Below are positions 1 to 6,199 of a DNA stretch of 19,869 nt, piece after piece (the first letter of the stretch is position 1; the number at the start of each line of letters is the position of its first letter). A model generated the notes under the pieces. That model was not told the DNA's origin. It worked only from the letters and a program-made list of their open reading frames with translations, and did no database searches. Location of the stretch: NCBI GenBank assembly GCA_017621955.1, contig JAGASB010000082.1, positions 1 to 19,869 of the forward strand, in the 5' to 3' direction. A program made the translations under genes and the position numbers. This stretch comes from Clostridia bacterium. GTDB taxonomy: Bacteria; Bacillota_A; Clostridia; Christensenellales; Borkfalkiaceae.

Positions 1-906
1 AATCATATTATTCGACTTTGCAGTTGCGTTTACAACGTTCATTCCTTCAAACGATAAAGTTCCTTCAAAACCTGCTAAACATACTGTTCCCGCAAGTGAT
101 AACGTTACAGTTACGTTGTTTCCGTTTACTTTGTACGATATATCAAAGATATTATTTGCGCTATTTAACGTATATTGTGCTGTTACACTCTTGTCACCTG
201 TAACGTTATTTAAACTGCTACTCCAACCTTTAAAAGTGTATCCTTCTCTACTTGGTGTTACTGGTGCAGTTACGTTGCCCCCTTCTTTTACGGTTGCCGT
301 TCCTAAAGTTATTCCGCTATAGTCTTTGAAAGTTACTATGCAATCTTTCTTCGCCCTATAAATTGCAGTTACCGTCATATCGCCAGTTACGTTATTAAAC
401 GACTTATCCCATCTATCAAAGATAGTATCTTCTCTTGCTGGAAGATTAGTTGGAGCCGTTGCACTTCTGCCACTTATTACAGTTTCAGTTTTTAAGGTGT
501 TTCCTTGTTCATCCTTAAAAGTTACGGTAAAAGTTGCCATATTTCCGTATACTGGACTTACGGTAATATTGCCTTGAATATTAGTTATATCCACGCTCCA
601 ACCACTAAACACTTGGTCAGGTATTTGTGGAGCAGTAGGTGCTTTTGCTGATAATCCTTTATATACTTGTTGAGTTTCTATTATGTTTCCGTTTATATCA
701 ACAAAAGTTACAGTATAAACTGGAATAATTTCCTCTACTGTACCCAAGTCTTTCTTGCTTCCGTCTGTAAATTCAACTATTATATGATTGTTATCATCTA
801 CGTATGTATCTTTTATACTCACACCTTCACCACTACAAGCAGTAAATGAAAATGCTGATACGATTACCATAATTGCTACTAAAAGTGTTGTTACAAGTTT
901 TTTCAT
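1..906 (-). CDS. Repeat-containing surface lipoprotein (InlB/Flg_new-type repeats), 3' end outside window
   Basis: The reading frame is open for 302 codons from the ATG at 904-906 to the window edge, so the C-terminus is missing. The N-terminus is a lipoprotein signal: KK, a hydrophobic stretch, then FTAC with the lipidated Cys at residue 24. Three tandem units of about 60 residues follow (about 63-120, 123-182, 185-242). Each has a TVTF-type strand, a KAPT/TAP-type middle, a G/D-W motif and an N(V)TGD..VTA.Y end, as in Listeria-Bacteroides (InlB B/Flg_new) repeats. From about residue 243 a beta-rich segment (VTVTLSLAG..LAGFEGTLSFEG) resembles the start of a cohesin-like or Big-type domain. 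AAGGAG at 914-919 lies 7 nt before the ATG and decides the start. It is probably anchored to the outer membrane face of the cell envelope and adhesive or structural; the ligand is unknown. An intrinsic terminator directly upstream suggests control by attenuation. Confidence 0.85.
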   Translation of the reverse strand, partial: MKKLVTTLLVAIMVIVSAFSFTACSGEGVSIKDTYVDDNNHIIVEFTDGSKKDLGTVEEIIPVYTVTFVDINGNIIETQQVYKGLSAKAPTAPQIPDQVFSGWSVDITNIQGNITVSPVYGNMATFTVTFKDEQGNTLKTETVISGRSATAPTNLPAREDTIFDRWDKSFNNVTGDMTVTAIYRAKKDCIVTFKDYSGITLGTATVKEGGNVTAPVTPSREGYTFKGWSSSLNNVTGDKSVTAQYTLNSANNIFDISYKVNGNNVTVTLSLAGTVCLAGFEGTLSFEGMNVVNATAKSNNMI

Positions 907-919
907 TGTTAGTCTCCTT

Positions 920-958
920 AAAAATAAAAAGTGCGCCGTTTCAAACGAAACAACGCAC
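920..958 (-). terminator. Intrinsic terminator abutting the lipoprotein Shine-Dalgarno
   Basis: The minus-strand stem GUGCGUUGUUUC / GAAACGGCGCAC has 12 pairs, two of them U.G, with a 4-nt loop (931-958). It is followed by UUUUUAUUUUU (920-930). AAGGAG begins at 919, so termination here would remove the lipoprotein message while read-through would expose its ribosome site. The two U.G pairs again assign the RNA to the minus strand. Confidence 0.7.
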
Positions 959-1092
959 CGTAAAAATGCACGTTTCGCTTGCTTGCGACACAACCATAGA
1001 ACTCTTTCAGAAAAAGATTTATATGTAATGCGAAACAGTACACTTCTACCGAGAAGTATACTTTTTCTGAAAAAATTCAGTTATGTCGCAAC
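931..1092 (-). promoter_or_regulatory. Candidate structured cis-regulatory leader RNA (riboswitch/attenuator-like)
   Basis: Reading the minus strand from about 1092: stem P1 pairs 1080-1091 with 983-994 (12 bp, one G.U). P2 pairs 1061-1078 with 999-1016 (18 bp, two G.U). P3 pairs 1052-1060 with 1039-1047 (9 bp, one G.U, loop CGGU). A 22-nt single-stranded stretch (1017-1038) contains GUUUCGC (1030-1036), exactly complementary to GCGAAAC at 972-978 outside P1, so a 7-bp pseudoknot is possible. GCGAAAC can also pair with GUUUCGU inside the downstream terminator. Every imperfect position in P1-P3 is a G.U pair only if the minus strand is transcribed; on the plus strand they would be A.C mismatches. 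The layout is that of a terminator-controlled leader for the lipoprotein gene. I do not recognise the class; it could also be an sRNA ending at the terminator. Confidence 0.6.
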
Positions 1093-1095
1093 TAT

Positions 1096-1124
1096 ATTTT
1101 AACATTTTTTAATATTCAAGTCAA
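1096..1124 (-). promoter_or_regulatory. Sigma-A promoter for the structured leader and lipoprotein gene
   Basis: On the minus strand TTGACT (1119-1124) is followed by a 17-bp spacer and TAAAAT (1096-1101), with TGT just before it as an extended -10. The predicted start, about 1089-1092, coincides with the 5' edge of the first stem of the leader structure. Confidence 0.7.
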
Positions 1125-1132
1125 TCTCTTTT

Positions 1133-1651
1133 CTATATAACCCGTCTTATCGTAGATAAAAGTGAAGTTAAGCGGTTTTCTGAAAAGTATGGCAAAATCT
1201 TATCGTTAGAGTCGGTAAAGCGTAAAAATGCTTGCTTTGCATACTTATCGGGGTTGCCATATTGAACGACGTATCTAAGTCCAAAGGCAAATTCTTTTAA
1301 CTCAAAAAGTCGTTCAAGTGGGGCATTCCAACCTTGTAGAACGTTATCGCTTCCGTGCAGTATAAACACCGAACGAGTTTGCTTTTCATCATACTTTCGT
1401 TGATATTTTATAACACTTTCTAACAGTTTTAAGCCTTCGCCTAAATTCGGGTTGCCGTTAGTGGTTATTCTCTTAAAAGGCTCAATAATTTTTGCTTTAT
1501 CGTTATAACCGATTATATGTAGTTTTGCTTTGCCTTTCTCAAAGTTCAATGCTCGTGAATACTTGTTAAGAATTGTTTGTAATTTTTCTTTGTTCCGCTC
1601 ATTTCTAAACGAAGTATCAACAAGTATATATATGTTTGTGATTTGTTTCAT
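1133..1651 (-). CDS. Small von Willebrand factor A (TerY-like) domain protein with degenerate MIDAS
   Basis: The product is 172 residues, essentially one vWA domain. The start is the ATG at 1649-1651 because AAAGGAG lies 8-9 nt upstream; a longer frame to 1738 runs back through a terminator hairpin and has no ribosome site. The opening IYILVDTS matches the first strand of TerY/YfbK-type vWA proteins. NPNLGEGL aligns with the G-T-x-L-G-x-A-L segment and SVFILHGSDN with the LLTDGxP strand. The metal site (MIDAS) looks degraded: DTSFR instead of DxSxS, N in place of the conserved Thr, and HGS in place of TDG. No tellurite-resistance or kinase partners are nearby. The role is unknown; cytoplasmic protein-protein contact is a reasonable inference. 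The stop is TAG. Confidence 0.7.
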   Translation of the reverse strand: MKQITNIYILVDTSFRNERNKEKLQTILNKYSRALNFEKGKAKLHIIGYNDKAKIIEPFKRITTNGNPNLGEGLKLLESVIKYQRKYDEKQTRSVFILHGSDNVLQGWNAPLERLFELKEFAFGLRYVVQYGNPDKYAKQAFLRFTDSNDKILPYFSENRLTSLLSTIRRVI

Positions 1652-1680
1652 AGTAGTTCTCCTTTTTGTTTTTTGAAATG

Positions 1681-1709
1681 AAAAAAGGCACTTGGTTTCC
1701 CCAAATGCC
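1681..1709 (-). terminator. Terminator-like hairpin just upstream of the vWA gene
   Basis: On the minus strand GGCATTTGG and CCAAGTGCC pair (1687-1709; 9 positions, one A.C mismatch) around a 5-nt loop and are followed by TTTTTT (1681-1686). The Shine-Dalgarno of the vWA gene starts only about 15 nt further on. It is either the terminator of an upstream transcript or an attenuator in the leader of the vWA gene. Confidence 0.6.
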
Positions 1710-1831
1710 GAAAATAGAGCCGAGCGTTCCCACACCACCCCCGAATAATAGTTTTTGCCGAATTTAGTTATTTATTAACCCCTTTCGGGGCAGTAGTAAA
1801 AAAGTGCATTCAAGGCAACTAACATCAATTA

Positions 1832-1858
1832 CCCCAACATCCCCAAATTCCCCAACTT
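1832..1858. repeat. Three 9-bp tandem repeats (CCCCAA + 3 nt)
   Basis: The units CCCCAACAT, CCCCAAATT and CCCCAACTT start at 1832, 1841 and 1850. They could be iteron-like protein binding sites, or simply three G4 tracts on the minus strand. A further CCCCAAATG occurs at 1699-1707 in the terminator hairpin. Confidence 0.5.
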
Positions 1859-2084
1859 TTTTGAAAGAAGGGGGCATATAAAAAATTTCTACCCCTTAAC
1901 GTTAAGGCATAGTCCTTGTTTTTGCCAAAATTCCCGTTTTATCTCAACCCTTAAAATTCAGGGCAGGTCCGTTTTTTGAGTTTTTGAGCAGTTTTTAACA
2001 CGACCTAAAACCCGCTCCATTTTACCCAAAATTTTTTGAAGATAGATATGTAAATCTACTTTTTATCGTTTAACGATTATATAT

Positions 2085-2159
2085 AAAAACCCTTAAAAGC
2101 CTATATTTTGCACCAAAAACAGCGTTTTTTAGTGTTTTCATAAGCCTTTAAGGGTTTTT
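2085..2159. repeat. Long inverted repeat (20-nt arms)
   Basis: The arm at 2085-2104 (AAAAACCC...) and the arm at 2140-2159 (...GGGTTTTT) are complementary at about 18 of 20 positions around a 35-nt A/T-rich centre. T5 at one end and A5 at the other make it look like a large bidirectional terminator lying beyond the tRNA terminator. Confidence 0.5.
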
Positions 2160-2160
2160 C

Positions 2161-2218
2161 GTTTAAAAATCAAAACACACTCCCGTTCTATCTAAACTTT
2201 TAGATTTTGGAAGTGTGT
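2161..2218 (-). terminator. Terminator of the tRNA operon
   Basis: On the minus strand ACACACTT (2211-2218) pairs with AGTGTGT (2175-2181), enclosing an inner ATCTAAA/TTTAGAT hairpin (2190-2205). It is followed by TTTGATTTTT. It begins 6 nt after the CCA end of tRNA-Glu. Confidence 0.7.
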
Positions 2219-2223
2219 ATGAG

Positions 2224-2298
2224 TGGTGACCCCTACGGGAATCGAACCCATGTTACCACCGTGAAAGGGTGGTGTCTTAACCGCTTGACCAAGGGGCC
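2224..2298 (-). tRNA. tRNA-Glu (UUC)
   Basis: This is a 75-nt cloverleaf with encoded CCA (2224-2226). The acceptor stem is GGCCCCT/AGGGGTC, the anticodon loop CTTTCAC gives UUC, and the T-loop is GGTTCGATTCC. It closely resembles the Bacillus tRNA-Glu and is co-transcribed downstream of tRNA-Met with a 63-nt spacer that holds a GGCGGA/TCCGCC hairpin (2309-2324). Confidence 0.95.
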
Positions 2299-2361
2299 TT
2301 AGTCTTTTGGCGGAGCGTTCCGCCTATATGTTAAACGACGTCGCCGTCGCTATTTGCATTT

Positions 2362-2438
2362 TGGTAGCGGCGGTCAGATTCGAACCAACGACCTGCCGGG
2401 TATGAACCGGCCGCTCTAACCAACTAAGCTACGCCGCC
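2362..2438 (-). tRNA. tRNA-Met (CAU), elongator type
   Basis: This is a 77-nt cloverleaf with encoded CCA. The anticodon loop TTCATAC gives CAU. The acceptor GGCGGCG/CGCCGCT has a G.U at 1-72, as in Bacillus elongator tRNA-Met, and lacks the C1.A72 mismatch of initiators. A tRNA-Ile2 (lysidine) identity is less likely given this overall match. Confidence 0.9.
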
Positions 2439-2467
2439 ATATCTCATTTATCGCTAAATGCTTATGT

Positions 2468-2496
2468 ATTATAGCCGAATTTAAGAATATTGTCAA
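2468..2496 (-). promoter_or_regulatory. Consensus sigma-A promoter of the tRNA operon
   Basis: On the minus strand perfect TTGACA (2491-2496), a 17-bp spacer and perfect TATAAT (2468-2473) lie about 30 bp upstream of tRNA-Met. This is the strength expected for stable RNA genes. Confidence 0.9.
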
Positions 2497-2552
2497 ATAC
2501 TTTTTCGCTGTTTTGCAAAATTTTTTTAAAATCTTATTTTATCTTCATTTTT

Positions 2553-2593
2553 ATGTGTACGGCACTGATAAAGCAAACTAGTGCCGTACACAT
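2553..2593. repeat. Perfect 14-bp inverted repeat after the ABC permease gene
   Basis: ATGTGTACGGCACT (2553-2566) and its exact complement (2580-2593) enclose a 13-nt loop, 6 bp beyond the permease stop codon. It probably ends or stabilises the operon transcript, but the minus strand after it is A-rich, so it is not a classical U-tract terminator in that direction. Confidence 0.7.
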
Positions 2594-2599
2594 CTTATT

Positions 2600-3499
2600 C
2601 TACTTTTTCTTAGCTTTACTAAGTTTATTTATAATGATATATGCCCCAAGCAATATTGCTATTGAGCCGATAAGCACGGCATACATCACGGCAGTATCTA
2701 CCCTTGCCCCAAAGAAATACAAATTACATTCAATAGAATCTTTAAGCCCTGTTATTGCTTCTAATGGAAGTTTTTTAGAAAGTTCATTCATTACTCCACT
2801 CACAGCGTGGTTTCTAACCAAAGACGTACCGTACGTTCCTGGCAAAAACATAAGTACTGAACGCAAACCGTCACCAAAACTTGCAAGTGGCATATATGCA
2901 CCACAAATAAATCCGTAACACGAACTTACTATTGAGCCAACGGCAGAAATTTGACCTTGCGACGATAAAAAGTAGTTTATTACCGATGAAAGAGCCGTTC
3001 CAAAGGTTACAAGCAAGAATATATCCAAAACCAATAGCAACACGTCTGAAACGCTTATAAACCAACCGCTAATTGCAACGTATATTAATGAAGCGATAAG
3101 CGCAAGAAAACATATTATAAGCGTGCTTATTGTGGTTGAAACGTAATACGAAAGTGCAAGTTTTGAGCGTTTAACAGGTGTAATCATCAAATCCTTATGT
3201 GCCCCCGAAACCTTATCTTGCACCATTAACATATTAGAGCAGAACGACACGGTTACACACGATACTGCAAGCAATGAACTCATTAACTGACCGCTAACCA
3301 ATCCGTTGATTAAATCATCTTCAATAGGTGCGCCAAACTGACTTAATATACTTTCAAAACTTGACCTATAAACGCCCGCAAGAAAGGTTGCATAAAGCAC
3401 AAGCAAAATAAGGGGCGTTATAAGCGACGTAAAGAACAGTCCTTTATCCTTAAAAAATAGTTTAGTGTTTCTTTTTACACAAGCGGTGAATATTTTCAT
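2600..3499 (-). CDS. ABC-2 type transporter permease
   Basis: The 299-residue product has a cytoplasmic N-terminal segment, a first hydrophobic helix at about 23-45, a large loop, and five further hydrophobic stretches to about 290. The C-terminus is basic (KLSKAKKK). This is the ABC-2 membrane protein topology used for drug, antibiotic or lipid export. Its ATG (3497-3499) overlaps the TGA of the upstream ATPase gene (ATGA, translational coupling), so the two form one transporter. The ATPase is broken at its Walker A site (see 3496-4407), so the permease may have no functional motor unless it borrows another. The substrate cannot be deduced. The stop is TAG. Confidence 0.9.
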   Translation of the reverse strand: MKIFTACVKRNTKLFFKDKGLFFTSLITPLILLVLYATFLAGVYRSSFESILSQFGAPIEDDLINGLVSGQLMSSLLAVSCVTVSFCSNMLMVQDKVSGAHKDLMITPVKRSKLALSYYVSTTISTLIICFLALIASLIYVAISGWFISVSDVLLLVLDIFLLVTFGTALSSVINYFLSSQGQISAVGSIVSSCYGFICGAYMPLASFGDGLRSVLMFLPGTYGTSLVRNHAVSGVMNELSKKLPLEAITGLKDSIECNLYFFGARVDTAVMYAVLIGSIAILLGAYIIINKLSKAKKK

Positions 3500-4407
3500 T
3501 TAGTTTCTCCCCCTGTAAGATTTTTGCCCGTTACGTTAATGAACACGTCGTCCATTTTGCCCTTAGTTACTTCAAAGTCCTTAAAAAGCGAAGGATTACT
3601 CATAATCAGTTCAACAGCTTTTTGAGTGTTTTCGACTTTTATCTTTACAGCACCAGCGACCATTTCGTACGGGTGATTAAGTTGTTTTGCCTGTTCATCG
3701 GTAATGCCGTAAACTGTTACAAAGTCCGCAGTATACTGATTTTTAAGTTGGTACGGAGTGCCTTCGGCAACAATTTTTCCACTGTCGATAATTACAACGT
3801 AATCGGCATCAGCCGCTTCTTCCATATAGTGAGTGGTTAAAAACACAGTCATACCGTCCGTTTTGCGAAGCCCGTCTATTACTTGCCACAACGTAGTTCT
3901 TGTCTGTGGGTCAAGCCCAGTGGTTGGTTCGTCAAGTATAAGAATTTTAGGCTTATGAATAAGCGCACGGGCAATATCAACTTTTCTTCTTTGTCCGCCC
4001 GAAAGTTTACCCACGGGTCGTGAAATGAAGTCGTTAAAATCAAGTAAGGAACAAAGCTCAATTAATCTTTCATCAAACTGTTCGCCTAAAATACCGTAAA
4101 GCGATGCCCTATGTCGCAAATTTTCACGCACGGTTAGCGATTTATCAAGCACGGAGTTCTGAAATACAACGCCTATACTGCGCTTAACTTCATCAGAATT
4201 TTCATCTACGTCAACGCCGTTTATTATAACCTTACCACAGTCCTTTTCAAGCGTTCCACTCATAACAGATATTGTTGTTGACTATCCCGCACCGTTTACG
4301 CCAAGAAAAGCAAAGAGTTCGCCCTTTTTTACCTTGAAAGAAAGGTCGTTCACCGCCTTAACGTCGCCATAACTTTTGCACAAATTTTTAATATTTATTA
4401 CGTCCAT
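3496..4407 (-). pseudogene. ABC transporter ATPase interrupted by an amber stop at the Walker A lysine
   Basis: The intact frame runs from the ATG at 4405-4407 through MDVINIKNLCKSYGDV... to the TGA at 3496-3498. Codon 42, which should be the Lys of GVNGAGKST (Walker A, residues 36-44), reads TAG (4282-4284). Downstream, every other ABC feature is intact: Q-loop VVFQNS, signature LSGGQ, Walker B ILILDEP, D-loop GLD and switch His in LTTHYMEEA, then a C-terminal DrrA-type extension. An internal ATG at 4261-4263 could restart translation but has no ribosome site and the product would lack Walker A. The frame is otherwise undamaged, so the mutation is recent or an assembly or read error. TAG ends other genes here, so global recoding is unlikely. 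A single A-to-T change (AAG to TAG) would explain it. Confidence 0.85.
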
Positions 4408-4414
4408 CTTTCAC

Positions 4415-4618
4415 CTATTTATCGCCTAAAATTTCTTCGGTTATTGCGCTAAATACTTCTGTTTTAACAAGCGCCATACCTTTTTTATCACCCAAAAGCA
4501 AAAGGCTATCCCCTGCTTTAATATTATACATATCCCTTGCTTCTTTTGGAATAACTATTTGACCACGTTCACCAACCTTGCAAACGCCAAATATATATTT
4601 ACCGTTTTCGCCCCGCAT
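4415..4618 (-). CDS. AbrB/MazE/SpoVT-family transcriptional regulator
   Basis: The 67-residue protein is one swapped-hairpin beta-barrel DNA-binding domain: KVGERGQIVIPKEARDMYNIKAGDSLLLLGD matches the SpoVT-AbrB pattern (R-G-Q-I-V-I-P-K-x-x-R). AAGGAGAG precedes the ATG by about 7 nt. It is first in an operon with the ABC ATPase (gap 7 nt) and the ABC-2 permease, a common arrangement in Clostridia in which the small regulator probably controls its own transporter operon. A perfect-consensus promoter and an inverted repeat lie directly upstream. Confidence 0.9.
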   Translation of the reverse strand: MRGENGKYIFGVCKVGERGQIVIPKEARDMYNIKAGDSLLLLGDKKGMALVKTEVFSAITEEILGDK

Positions 4619-4642
4619 TATACTCTCCTTGAATTATATTTG

Positions 4643-4665
4643 TATGAAAAGTATGAATTTTCATA
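4643..4665. promoter_or_regulatory. Inverted repeat, candidate operator for the AbrB-ABC operon
   Basis: TATGAAAA (4643-4650) and TTTTCATA (4658-4665) are separated by 7 bp and lie between the -10 box and the Shine-Dalgarno of the AbrB-type gene. This is a plausible autoregulatory site; binding is inferred only. Confidence 0.45.
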
Positions 4666-4670
4666 TTTAT

Positions 4671-4699
4671 ATTATAACAAACAAGTCCAACGCTGTCAA
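4671..4699 (-). promoter_or_regulatory. Perfect-consensus promoter of the AbrB-ABC operon
   Basis: On the minus strand TTGACA (4694-4699), 17 bp, TATAAT (4671-4676). Such a strong promoter usually needs a repressor, which fits the AbrB-like first gene. Confidence 0.85.
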
Positions 4700-4750
4700 G
4701 CAGTTAGACTTAAATTTGTTACTTTTCTCTTATAAAAGATTTGTTTAACA

Positions 4751-4803
4751 TTTACAAATTATAAATATTGTGCTAAAATAATTTTAGTTAATACACGATT
4801 AAC
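4751..4803 (+). promoter_or_regulatory. Promoter and dyad upstream of the thioesterase gene
   Basis: TTTACA (4751-4756), 17 bp, TAAAAT (4774-4779) with an extended TGC. GTTAAT (4787-4792) and ATTAAC (4798-4803) form a dyad over the expected start site, a possible operator. Confidence 0.55.
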
Positions 4804-4838
4804 TTTGAAGTGCTAGCATATATATTAGAGGTGAACTT

Positions 4839-5354
4839 ATGAAAGTTATAGCGACACAAAGAAACAGTAAAGACTGCATTATATGCGGTATGGAAAACCC
4901 GTTTGGACTTAAAGCGACCTTTTATAATCTTGATAATGACACGGTTGCAAGCGTGTTTAAGTTTAAGAGTGAACATCAAAGTTATCCCGACAGAACACAC
5001 GGCGGTATGATAGGCGCACTTCTTGATGAACTTATGGGTAGAGCGCTTTGGATTAAAGAGCCTGAAATGTTCGGTGTTACCACTTCACTATCTATCACCT
5101 ATCGCAAACCTGTTCCGCTTGACACCACTGTAAAAGCCCGTGGATACATCACTTTTAACTCTGCACGAGGTTTTTCAGCAAAGGGGGAAATTTATTCAAT
5201 GGACGGCGTTTTGCTTGCAGAAGGTAGTTCTAAATACTTTAAAATACCTTTCGCAAAAGCGTTTGGCTCAGACACTTCGCTCCACAAAGAAATGCCGTAT
5301 GAAATGCCTATGGACTTAAAAGAAATCGACTTCCCCGATTTACCAAATAAATAA
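4839..5354 (+). CDS. Hotdog-fold thioesterase (PaaI-like)
   Basis: The 171-residue product has the PaaI/4HBT pattern: a CIICG start, then HGGMIGALLDELMGRAL (about 54-70, with HGG and the D-E pair that serves catalysis in the family), TTSLSITYRKPVPLD, and a G-E-I-Y-S-x-D-G-V-L-L-A-E-G strand. Members hydrolyse acyl-CoA thioesters in the cytoplasm; the acyl group here is unknown. The CxxC at residues 13-16 and an acidic C-terminal tail of about 30 residues are extras to the minimal fold. AGAGGTG lies 6 nt before the ATG. It is divergent from the AbrB-ABC operon and appears monocistronic. Confidence 0.85.
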   Translation: MKVIATQRNSKDCIICGMENPFGLKATFYNLDNDTVASVFKFKSEHQSYPDRTHGGMIGALLDELMGRALWIKEPEMFGVTTSLSITYRKPVPLDTTVKARGYITFNSARGFSAKGEIYSMDGVLLAEGSSKYFKIPFAKAFGSDTSLHKEMPYEMPMDLKEIDFPDLPNK

Positions 5355-5436
5355 TTATTATTTAATTCTCCGTTGTGTAACTTATTTTTCTATTTTTGAA
5401 TAATATATACTAACACAAAGGAGGATTTTTTTATAT

Positions 5437-6165
5437 ATGTGCTGTTTATTTGGCAATAACTGTAATTGCAATCGTTGTAACTGCAACAACTGTAATACTA
5501 CCACCGTAATTCGTGGTCCTAGGGGTCCTATCGGTCCTACCGGTCCGCAAGGCGCAAGGGGACCACAAGGTCCACAGGGCGCACAAGGTCCTATTGGTCC
5601 CGTGGGTGCGACCGGCGCCGTTGGTCCGCAAGGTCCTGCTGGTCCTACTGGTGCAACAGGTGCAGTTGGTCCGCAAGGTCCTGTTGGTCCCGTGGGTGCG
5701 ACCGGTGCTGTTGGTCCACAAGGTCCTGTTGGTCCTACGGGTGCAACGGGTGCTACTGGTCCGCAAGGTCCTGCTGGCACAGGTGATGCAATTTATTCAA
5801 GTGTTGGCACAGCCGTAGTTGCAACAAATGATATTATTCCGTTAACACTAAACACTGCTACTCCTACAACTACAATGAGCGTTGCCGATAACGCAGTAGT
5901 TATATCAGATGCAGGCACTTATCTTGTATCTTATTACGTTGGCGGTTCTGTTCCTACAAACGAATTCATCACATCGCTTTATCTTAACGGAAGCCCCGTT
6001 GCCGGTGAAACGATAGTGCAATCTAACAGTGCAGGTTCGTCAAGCAAGACCATTGTTCTTACCGTACCAGCAAACTCTACTCTTTCACTATACAATACTT
6101 CTGCTACCGAGGCAACCTTATCAGGTGCTTCAATAACGGTATTAAAACTTGCAGATGCAATTTAG
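5437..6165 (+). CDS. BclA-like collagen repeat protein with Cys-rich N-terminus
   Basis: The 242-residue product begins with a Cys/Asn-rich segment ([20 protein letters not shown]), followed by 29 uninterrupted Gly-X-Y triplets (residues 27-113). A C-terminal beta domain of about 125 residues resembles the trimerising, TNF-like BclA C-terminal domain ([23 protein letters not shown]...[10 protein letters not shown]). Such proteins form triple-helical filaments on exosporium, spore or cell surfaces. There is no classical signal peptide, as in exosporium BclA; the N-terminal Cys cluster could cross-link or anchor it, but this is inferred. AAAGGAGG precedes the ATG at a long 12-nt spacing. A terminator follows; the stop is TAG. 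Spore localisation is not proven by the window. Confidence 0.88.
   Translation: MCCLFGNNCNCNRCNCNNCNTTTVIRGPRGPIGPTGPQGARGPQGPQGAQGPIGPVGATGAVGPQGPAGPTGATGAVGPQGPVGPVGATGAVGPQGPVGPTGATGATGPQGPAGTGDAIYSSVGTAVVATNDIIPLTLNTATPTTTMSVADNAVVISDAGTYLVSYYVGGSVPTNEFITSLYLNGSPVAGETIVQSNSAGSSSKTIVLTVPANSTLSLYNTSATEATLSGASITVLKLADAI
5578..5757 (+). repeat. Four 45-bp tandem units in the collagen region
   Basis: Residues 48-62, 63-77, 78-92 and 93-107 share the 15-residue pattern G(P/A)Q-GP(I/A/V)-GP(V/T)-GAT-GA(V/T), encoded by near-identical 45-bp units. This favours copy-number change by recombination or slippage. Confidence 0.8.
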
Positions 6166-6199
6166 GTTTAATATTAAATAAAACCTTCCGTTAAAGGAA

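Larger units (their letters stand above)
1710..2160. other. Gene-free region upstream of the vWA gene
   Basis: I see no convincing coding sequence here. It contains a CCCC-GAAA-GGGG tetraloop hairpin (minus strand, about 1779-1790), three C4 tracts spaced at exactly 9 bp (1832-1858), a 14-bp perfect palindrome CCTTAACGTTAAGG (1894-1907) and a long inverted repeat (2085-2159). CCCCGAA of the tetraloop hairpin could instead pair with UUCGGGG at about 1740-1747, so competing leader structures are possible. I could not place a convincing promoter for the vWA gene. Confidence 0.5.

Noticed and set aside
788..1102. A 104-residue plus-strand frame across the leader
   Set aside because: It overlaps the lipoprotein start and a strongly structured non-coding region; the G.U pattern shows that the minus strand is the transcribed one.
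1779..1853. G-quadruplex on the minus strand
   Set aside because: Only three closely spaced G4 tracts exist; a fourth is about 50 nt away, so a stable intramolecular quadruplex is doubtful.
2490..2918. A 142-residue plus-strand frame over the end of the ABC permease
   Set aside because: It covers the tRNA promoter and the permease 3' end; the hydrophobic composition is a mirror of the permease and there is no ribosome site.
3496..4263. A functional ATPase starting at the internal ATG (4261-4263)
   Set aside because: It has no Shine-Dalgarno, and the product would lack the Walker A motif and the first beta strand; the true start is 4405-4407.
4261..4284. Global or local recoding of TAG as an amino acid
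   Set aside because: TAG terminates the vWA gene, the ABC permease and the collagen gene in this window, and no suppressor tRNA is visible here. Kept only as a remote option in the ATPase finding.
5355..5436. Sporulation-specific (sigma-K or sigma-E) promoter for the collagen gene
   Set aside because: The A/T-rich stretch TTTTTGAATAATATATACT allows several weak readings; none is convincing enough to assign a sigma factor.
5382..5780. Gly/Pro-rich antisense frames across the collagen gene
   Set aside because: They arise because GGTCC-type codons give Gly/Pro codons on the opposite strand; the plus-strand gene has the ribosome site, the domain structure and a terminator.
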